Below are positions 6,840-11,411 of a stretch of 11,411 nt of DNA, one piece after another. Position numbers and translations under genes: made by a program. The notes beneath the pieces are model-generated. The model was not told where the DNA came from. It did not search any database and was given only the letters and a program-made list of their open reading frames with translations. Each line of letters opens with the position of its first letter. Within the stretch, counting starts at the first letter, position 1. Source of the stretch: Dysgonomonas sp. (GTDB lineage Bacteria > Bacteroidota > Bacteroidia > Bacteroidales > Dysgonomonadaceae); assembly GCA_030151105.1 (NCBI GenBank), contig JASLEN010000027.1:1-11411 (forward strand). The letters run 5' to 3'.

Positions 6840-7166
6840 ATGAAAAGATTTCTATTTTATGTATTTGTTTTTGTATTTTCTACTTCCTGCACTAAATATC
6901 CGAATGTAGAATTTACTCCTCACACAAAGTTATTAGGACTGAAGGGTAAAGTCAGGCAAGTACATTATAGTTGTAATGAGTATAAAATAACAGAGACTGA
7001 TTATAAGGATGGTGGAAAGTCAACTATATCTCAAAAAGGATTATTCGGTTTCTCTGATGGTCTATTCCTTCCCACCTATAATCTTCTTTTTAATGAGTTT
7101 AATCGATATACTATTTCTGATTGGAAAGGTTTGTTAAATGTAAAGTCTAATGGTATACCTGTATGA
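6840..7166 (+). CDS. hypothetical lipoprotein, probably truncated by IS insertion
   Basis: A 108-codon reading frame from the ATG at 6840. The N-terminus is a lipoprotein signal: MKR, a hydrophobic run FLFYVFVFVF, then STSC with the lipidated Cys at residue 17. The mature part (TKYPNVEFTPHTKLLGLKGKVRQV...) has no domain I can name; its short-strand, polar character fits a surface or periplasmic lipoprotein. A TTG at 6819 could extend it by 7 residues but would spoil the signal peptide. The frame ends exactly where IS3-like sequence begins, so the protein is probably the stump of a longer one. It is 44 bases downstream of the preceding broken gene. Confidence 0.55.
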   Translation: MKRFLFYVFVFVFSTSCTKYPNVEFTPHTKLLGLKGKVRQVHYSCNEYKITETDYKDGGKSTISQKGLFGFSDGLFLPTYNLLFNEFNRYTISDWKGLLNVKSNGIPV

Positions 7167-7295
7167 CTTCAAACTATAAAGCTGTTTTACAGAAATATCA
7201 AACTCACGAGTAAACTGAGTCAGATTATTTCTTTCATTACTCAGCTTGACTGTATTTTCTTTAAACTCTCGGTCGTATACTTTACTTCGTTTCAT
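7167..7295 (-). pseudogene. IS3-family transposase OrfA, N-terminal fragment
   Basis: About 43 codons from the ATG at 7295 read MKRSKVYDREFKENTVKLSN then ERNNLTQFTREFDISVKQLY. This is the N-terminal helix-turn-helix of IS3/IS150-type OrfA, whose usual form is Y-x-x-E-F-K-x-x-x-V-x-L-x, then a helix ending in x-x-L-Y-x-W. The conserved Trp after LY is replaced (LYSLK), another sign of decay or of the breakpoint. The frame continues by chance to a stop at 7134-7136 inside the lipoprotein gene. In an intact element OrfA binds the inverted repeats and is fused to the DDE domain by frameshifting; this piece has no catalytic part. Confidence 0.7.
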
Positions 7296-7352
7296 TGGAT
7301 AAAGGTAGTTTTTATCCCTTAACTGGTTGTGCGGGTAAAGTTAAGAACTCCA
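7167..7352 (-). mobile_element. remnant of an IS3-family insertion sequence, left end
   Basis: On the minus strand the segment starts at a plausible element tip (TGGAGTTCTTAACTTTACCC, 7352-7333), ending in TG as IS3-family elements do. It then runs through a 57-base leader to an OrfA start at 7295. The coding sequence breaks off at about 7167 against the lipoprotein gene, so the rest of the element (end of OrfA, all of OrfB, right inverted repeat) is missing. No target duplication can be checked because one end is gone. Confidence 0.65.
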
Positions 7353-7649
7353 CTATAGCTTTTCTTTTAAATGTGTTCACTTTTTTTGTTAAAATTAATT
7401 TGGATAGAGGAAGTGATAAGCAGAATTCTAGACTTTTTTATAGATAATCAGAGACAGATAAGCTCGAAACTTTTTTCTGGTGTTGATAAATCACTATTAT
7501 TCGTTGATATTTGTGACAAATCTGAAGAGACTCTTTTGTTTCCTCAATATTGTACTATACGTTTTTTTATGTAATTTGGCAGTAGGATACCTAGTTGATG
7601 GCTGTTTTGTATAATAAATAGATAGAGAACGGTTATATATAAAATATAA
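7353..7649. other. AT-rich gene-free stretch upstream of the sigma factor gene
   Basis: A 67-codon open frame at 7371-7574 (plus) is hydrophobic and low in complexity at its start, ends against a T-run, and resembles nothing I know. The last 80 bases before the sigma gene hold TATAATAAATAG (7609-7620) and a run of TA-rich sequence right before the ATG, where the sigma gene's promoter probably lies. No -33 box at the right spacing could be identified. Confidence 0.35.
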
Positions 7650-8255
7650 ATGAGTAGAGATTATCAGCATTTAACAGACACAGAGTTAGTAAAGCTACTT
7701 ATCGCTGATGATGAGGATTCCTTTGTGCAACTATACTTGACATATAAAGAGAAACTACTCTATTTCTGTGTGTCATTGCTGAAGTCTCGTGAACAATCGG
7801 ACGATATTGTGCAGGAGGTTTTTCTGCAACTGTGGGAGTGTAGAAGTTTCCTTAATCCCGAGCTATCCTTTTCATCTTTTATCTTCACTATTGCAAAGAA
7901 TCGTTGTCTCAATAAATTGAAGAGTACTGCAGTAGAGCAAAAAGCTCAAGAGTTGCTTAAAGGACAAGAAGAACTATTTTTGCTTGAAGACGAATTGGCG
8001 ACAAAAGAGTATGAAACAATTTTTCAGACTATAATAAGTGAGTTGCCCAGCCGTCGTCAAGAGATATTTAGGCTAAGTCGAGAAAAGTATTTGACACACA
8101 AAGAAATTGCAGAAATAACAGGCATATCCGTTAACACAGTTCAAGATCATATTTCTAAAGCGATTGAGTTTATCAAAAGTGAGTTGACATCTAAGTATAA
8201 GTTACCACTGCATCTATTCTTAGTCGCAATATTTAACGTATTCAATAAATATTAA
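7650..8255 (+). CDS. ECF-type RNA polymerase sigma factor (FecI/RpoE-like)
   Basis: A 201-residue extracytoplasmic-function sigma factor that directs RNA polymerase to a small set of promoters when released from its membrane anti-sigma factor. Region 2 spans about residues 24-92, with SFVQLYLTYKEKLLYFCVSL and the conserved DDIVQEVFLQLWE (51-63) of the core-binding and -10 recognition helices. Region 4 spans about 125-178: LPSRRQEIFRLSREKYLTHK then EIAEITGISVNTVQDHISKA, the -35 binding helix-turn-helix. The hydrophobic C-terminus (185-198, LPLHLFLVAIFNVF) is typical of the Bacteroidetes branch paired with FecR and SusC genes. The ATG at 7650 gives a normal N-terminus (MSRDYQHLTDTELVKLL). The gene is followed, after 159 bases, by its presumed anti-sigma factor on the same strand. 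Confidence 0.95.
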   Translation: MSRDYQHLTDTELVKLLIADDEDSFVQLYLTYKEKLLYFCVSLLKSREQSDDIVQEVFLQLWECRSFLNPELSFSSFIFTIAKNRCLNKLKSTAVEQKAQELLKGQEELFLLEDELATKEYETIFQTIISELPSRRQEIFRLSREKYLTHKEIAEITGISVNTVQDHISKAIEFIKSELTSKYKLPLHLFLVAIFNVFNKY

Positions 8256-8291
8256 TAAGCTATATTTTCTTAAAAAAGTAAGATTTATTCG

Positions 8292-8309
8292 GTCAATTTT
8301 CCAATTGAC
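8292..8309. repeat. small inverted repeat in the sigma/anti-sigma gap
   Basis: GTCAATT (8292-8298) and AATTGAC (8303-8309) form a perfect 7-base-pair hairpin with a TTCC loop, 37 bases after the sigma gene's stop. It is AT-rich and lacks a following T-run, so it is a poor terminator. It could be an attenuator, a processing site or a protein-binding dyad. Confidence 0.35.
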
Positions 8310-8414
8310 TCTGGATAGATCTGTGCTGTTGTGTTGTTAAATAAGGTTAATTTCTAAAGGTTGAACTATAGATGATCACTTGTCAAATTGTATAAGTATT
8401 ATAAAACCCAAAAT

Positions 8415-9419
8415 ATGAATTCTGATAACAAGAATATAGACAAATTATTTAAACGATATATTTCAAATATGTCATCAGCAGATGATATACACGACCTATT
8501 GACTATGATTAAAAGTAAAGAACACTCAGATTGTTTTGATGAAGCTTTACTCAGCCATTGGTCTCGTATTTTGGATAAGGAGCAAAATATAGATGATGTA
8601 CAAGAAATTTTACTGCGAAAAGAGGCTCTCAATATTCTACATCAAAAAAATATTAGACCGATAGAAGTCGCCTCTCGTCGCAAGAAGGTTTCACTCTGGT
8701 GGAAGTGGACGTTAGCCATAGCCTCAGCACTCTTGATATTCATTATTGGTGCAAAGCTATTAGCGATGAGTATGGCTGTAGATAATTTTGCTCAGTATGT
8801 TTCTGGTGTAGGTGCAACACAAAATATCGTGTTGCCCGATAATTCGAACTTAACTATCAATGCCAACACTTTTATAGAGGTTGAGTCAGACTACAATGAT
8901 AAAAATAGAATAGTTCATTTAGTAGGAGAGTGTTATTTCGATATAGCACCTATTAAGGAAAAGGCATTCATCATTAAAAATAAGAATATAGAAGTAAAAG
9001 TTGTAGGCACATCATTTAATGTAAAGTCCTATGAGGAAGACCGATTTGTAGAGATAACTGTGACCTCGGGCAAAGTGGCATTAGAGGTGGCTAATGAAGG
9101 GATCCAACTTTTTCTGCATCCAAACGAGAGATTTGTATTGGATAAGACTACTGGTTCATTTGAAAAGAAGATTGTTGATTCTAACAAATACACGCAGTGG
9201 CGTCAAGGTCTGCTCTATTTTGAGAGAACTCCACTAACAGAAGTTGTTAAAACGCTAAATAGAATATATCAGGAGCAAATCACCTTAAAAGATGTAATGC
9301 ATGATTTTTATATAACTGGAATACACGATAATAAGGATATAGAATCAGTCCTCAAGTCGATAGAATACACTACTAATCTAAAATACAAGAAAGTAAACAA
9401 TGAATACATTATTTTTTAA
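8415..9419 (+). CDS. FecR-family anti-sigma factor (FecR domain + DUF4974)
   Basis: A 334-residue single-pass inner-membrane regulator that holds the ECF sigma factor inactive and receives the signal from the outer-membrane receptor. The cytoplasmic part (1-94) is a helical anti-sigma domain opening with NIDKLFKRYISNMSSADDIH. One membrane segment follows (about 98-118, WTLAIASALLIFIIGAKLLAM). The periplasmic FecR domain runs about 128-225, with hallmark strands NIVLPDNSNLTINANTFIEV, HLVGECYFDIAP and VKVVGTSFNVKSYEED. The C-terminal DUF4974 domain (265-334) begins GLLYFERTPLTEVVKTLNRI and is where the receptor's STN domain is thought to dock. The ATG at 8415 is used; the TTG at 8388 would add nine residues with no support. 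It lies between the sigma factor and the receptor, as expected for a complete signalling set. Confidence 0.93.
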   Translation: MNSDNKNIDKLFKRYISNMSSADDIHDLLTMIKSKEHSDCFDEALLSHWSRILDKEQNIDDVQEILLRKEALNILHQKNIRPIEVASRRKKVSLWWKWTLAIASALLIFIIGAKLLAMSMAVDNFAQYVSGVGATQNIVLPDNSNLTINANTFIEVESDYNDKNRIVHLVGECYFDIAPIKEKAFIIKNKNIEVKVVGTSFNVKSYEEDRFVEITVTSGKVALEVANEGIQLFLHPNERFVLDKTTGSFEKKIVDSNKYTQWRQGLLYFERTPLTEVVKTLNRIYQEQITLKDVMHDFYITGIHDNKDIESVLKSIEYTTNLKYKKVNNEYIIF

Positions 9420-9494
9420 ACCATTAAATCCAATGCCTATGTAAAAGCACCTATTTATGCAATACCATGTCTTAATTTAAATAAGCATTTAGTA

Positions 9495-9524
9495 TTTGCA
9501 GAAAATTCCTGTACAATAGTTTAA
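9495..9524 (+). promoter_or_regulatory. candidate promoter of the SusC-like receptor gene
   Basis: TTTG (9495-9498), an 18-base spacer and TAGTTTAA (9517-9524) resemble the Bacteroidetes housekeeping promoter (TTTG, 19-21 bases, TAnnTTTG). The -7 box matches only in TA and TT. It ends 22 bases before the receptor's ATG. The neighbouring ECF sigma factor would use a different, unknown sequence that may also lie in this 127-base gap. Confidence 0.3.
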
Positions 9525-9546
9525 TATGAAATGAAAAACAAATACT

Positions 9547-11411
9547 ATGAACAATAACCTATTACGAAAAAAGACAATATTATATTGTTCGCTACTTTTA
9601 TCTGCCATCATCTTTTCTACGCAGATTGGTTTAGCTAGTACTAAGCAGATAGAAGTGGTGAACGAGAGTAAGGATACTAAACTTACAATTTTAGAATTCT
9701 TTGATAAAATAACAGAACTGTCCAATCATACATTTTTTTACAATGAATCTGTTCTTGATGGATTGGAAGGATACATGATTGATGTTGACCTTAGCACATC
9801 TAATATAGATAAAGCCCTCAAAAAAGTAAGTAACGAAACAGGACTTTCGTTCAAAAAGATAAACAACACCTACTCTGTAAAAAAGGTGAAGGATATTTAT
9901 ACAAAAAGCAGCGAGAATAATCAGCAAGTTGCCAATTCAATTCCTGTGAAAGGGACTATCAAAGACGAAGCGGGCAATCCTCTGATAGGAGTAAGTGTAA
10001 CTCTAAAAGGAAATGCATCGCAAGGAACTATAACTGATGTGGATGGAGTATTTACGCTACCTACTCCAGTTGGAGGCACTCTAATAGTAACATATATTGG
10101 TTATCTGCCACAAGAGGTAGTCGTGAAAAATGGAAATACAGCGTTGAATCTAGTTTTGAGAGAGAATACGACTAGCCTAGATGAGGTAATTGTGGTTGGC
10201 TATGGAGTACAACGCAAGAGAGACTTAACAGGGTCTGTATCTTCTATCAAAATGAGCGAACAACCTGTAGGAACAATATCATCTATAGGACATGCTCTGG
10301 CAGGTAAAGCAGCAGGACTTCAGGTGAATACAGTTAGTGCACAGCCAGGTGGAGGAAACTCTTTTAGAATTCGTGGAGGAGGATCTGTAAAAGCAAGTAA
10401 CGAGCCATTGATTGTAGTTGATGGTTTCCCAGTTAGTGATCCAGGTAAGTTAGAAACAGGAAAGTACGATAGTGGAACAAGTGACAATATCTTGGCTAGC
10501 ATCAATCCTAATGATATTGAATCTATTGAAGTTCTGAAAGATGCCAGTTCTACGGCTATTTATGGATCACGAGCAGCTAATGGAGTTATCCTAATTACAA
10601 CAAAAAGAGGAGCTTCTGGAGCAGCTAAAGTTACTTATTCTGGAACAGCCTCTGTGCAAACTATGGCAAAGGAATACGACTTGTTAGACGCGAGAAGTTT
10701 TATGAGAGAATCTAATAGATATTCTTATGAAGCATGGCTCTACAATCAAGGTAAAGCACCTTACCCTTCTAATAATAATCCAGCAAAAGCTTATGTGCCA
10801 CTCTATACAGATAGCCAATTGGCAAATCCCCCTTATGATACAGATTGGATTGATGCAATTACACGTACTGGTTTCCAGACGCAACACAATGTGAGTATTA
10901 CGGGTGGTAATGACGCTACAAAATATCTAGTTTCAGGAAACTTTTTCAAGCAAAATGGTATCGCTAGAGGAAATGGTGTAAAGAGATTTACAGGAAGAAC
11001 TAATATCGAACACAAATTAAGCAGATATGTAACTGTAGGAACTAATCTTACTTTTTCGAGAAACAATACAACGAATGTACCTCTTGGACAGGGTCAAAAT
11101 GAAAATGCCAGTCTTTTTGTCTCTGCCGCACAATTCAATCCTTTGATTCCAATAAAGGATGAGAATGGAAAATATCCACTCAATCCAGAAGCTTCATTCT
11201 TGCCGAATCCAGCTTCGCTACTTGAGGTTACGGACGAAAGTATTTCAGAGCGTTTCTTAGGCTCAGCATTCATAGAAATAGAGCCTATAAAAGATTTGAA
11301 ACTGAAAGGTAACTTTGGTATTGACCGAAATTATCAAAAGAGAAAATCATATCTACCTCTAACCACTTTGTATGGTGCTAAGTCGAAAGGAAGAGCTGAT
11401 ATTGGACAAAA
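9547..11411 (+). CDS. SusC/RagA-family TonB-dependent receptor with STN domain (C-terminus beyond window)
   Basis: Outer-membrane transporter that imports an oligosaccharide or other large nutrient using TonB energy and signals its presence. 621 codons are in view and about 400-500 more are expected. Order: signal peptide (about 1-31, TILYCSLLLSAIIFSTQIGLA); STN/secretin-like signalling domain (about 45-112); carboxypeptidase-D-like beta domain (about 134-206, VKGTIKDEAGNPLIGVSVTL); the DEVIVVGYG motif (212-220) of SusC proteins; plug domain with RIRGGGS (274-280), EPLIVVDGFPV (286-296), ESIEVLKDA (325-333) and AIYGSRAANGVILITTKRG (337-355); then the barrel, with ITGGND and VSGNFFKQNG strands. 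The STN domain means the receptor signals through the adjacent FecR protein to the ECF sigma factor. A SusD-like lipoprotein is expected downstream. The substrate is unknown. The frame is unbroken to the window edge. Confidence 0.96.
   Translation, partial: MNNNLLRKKTILYCSLLLSAIIFSTQIGLASTKQIEVVNESKDTKLTILEFFDKITELSNHTFFYNESVLDGLEGYMIDVDLSTSNIDKALKKVSNETGLSFKKINNTYSVKKVKDIYTKSSENNQQVANSIPVKGTIKDEAGNPLIGVSVTLKGNASQGTITDVDGVFTLPTPVGGTLIVTYIGYLPQEVVVKNGNTALNLVLRENTTSLDEVIVVGYGVQRKRDLTGSVSSIKMSEQPVGTISSIGHALAGKAAGLQVNTVSAQPGGGNSFRIRGGGSVKASNEPLIVVDGFPVSDPGKLETGKYDSGTSDNILASINPNDIESIEVLKDASSTAIYGSRAANGVILITTKRGASGAAKVTYSGTASVQTMAKEYDLLDARSFMRESNRYSYEAWLYNQGKAPYPSNNNPAKAYVPLYTDSQLANPPYDTDWIDAITRTGFQTQHNVSITGGNDATKYLVSGNFFKQNGIARGNGVKRFTGRTNIEHKLSRYVTVGTNLTFSRNNTTNVPLGQGQNENASLFVSAAQFNPLIPIKDENGKYPLNPEASFLPNPASLLEVTDESISERFLGSAFIEIEPIKDLKLKGNFGIDRNYQKRKSYLPLTTLYGAKSKGRADIGQ

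Noticed and set aside
7371..7574. A 67-codon plus-strand open frame upstream of the sigma gene
   Set aside because: Low-complexity, AT-driven composition, no domain, and no sign of a start site; most likely chance.
4505..7649. A possible CRISPR array, tRNA or attachment-site repeat in the mobile-DNA scar
   Set aside because: No regularly spaced repeat, no cloverleaf and no pair of matching direct repeats at plausible element borders could be found by eye.
9472..9486. AT-rich dyad CTTA/TAAG upstream of the receptor gene
   Set aside because: The arms are only four clean bases in very AT-rich DNA, which is expected by chance.
9489..9927. Minus-strand open frames opposite the start of the receptor gene
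   Set aside because: They are antisense to the signal peptide and STN domain of a clearly coding frame and have no domain signal.

Overview
The window looks like an AT-rich chromosome segment from a member of the Bacteroidota, probably of the order Bacteroidales. The evidence is the family content: a SusC/RagA-type TonB receptor behind an ECF sigma factor and a FecR-type anti-sigma factor, a DUF3876 gene between two helix-turn-helix genes, and start codons that mostly lack a clear Shine-Dalgarno sequence. No 16S or other marker gene is present, so the genus is left open.

Region 1 (1-4600, minus strand) is one tightly packed operon for a MacA/MacB-like ABC export system. In transcription order it has a periplasmic adaptor (HlyD/MacA type), a stand-alone LolD/MacB-type ATPase, and two different FtsX/MacB-type permeases. 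The second permease runs off the left edge but is nearly complete. Gaps between genes are 1, 25 and 2 bases. Upstream of the adaptor lies a TGTCC direct repeat with a 21-base period, which may be an activator site. No outer-membrane TolC-like gene is in view.

Region 2 (about 4600-7650) is a scar of mobile DNA. It holds the C-terminal remnant of a tyrosine recombinase whose H-x-x-R box appears to have been deleted, and a good hairpin terminator. A minus-strand three-gene operon follows (HTH, DUF3876, HTH) with a perfect 14-base palindrome in its promoter region. Next come an unrecognised and probably broken gene, a short lipoprotein gene that stops at the edge of a decayed insertion sequence, and an IS3-like remnant carrying the start of OrfA. 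The rest is AT-rich sequence without a convincing gene.

Region 3 (7650-11411, plus strand) is a nutrient-uptake regulatory module. It has an ECF sigma factor, a single-pass FecR-like anti-sigma factor, and a SusC/RagA-family receptor with an N-terminal STN signalling domain, cut off by the right edge after about 621 residues. The usual logic of such modules is that ligand binding at the receptor is passed through the STN domain to the FecR protein, which frees the sigma factor to transcribe the receptor operon. The substrate cannot be read from this window; a SusD partner would be expected just beyond the right edge.

Nothing here is clearly a new system. The points most worth a second look are the activator-like repeat before the efflux operon, the palindrome at the HTH operon, the deleted recombinase box, and the possible pair of compensating frameshifts in the unknown gene at 6394-6795.
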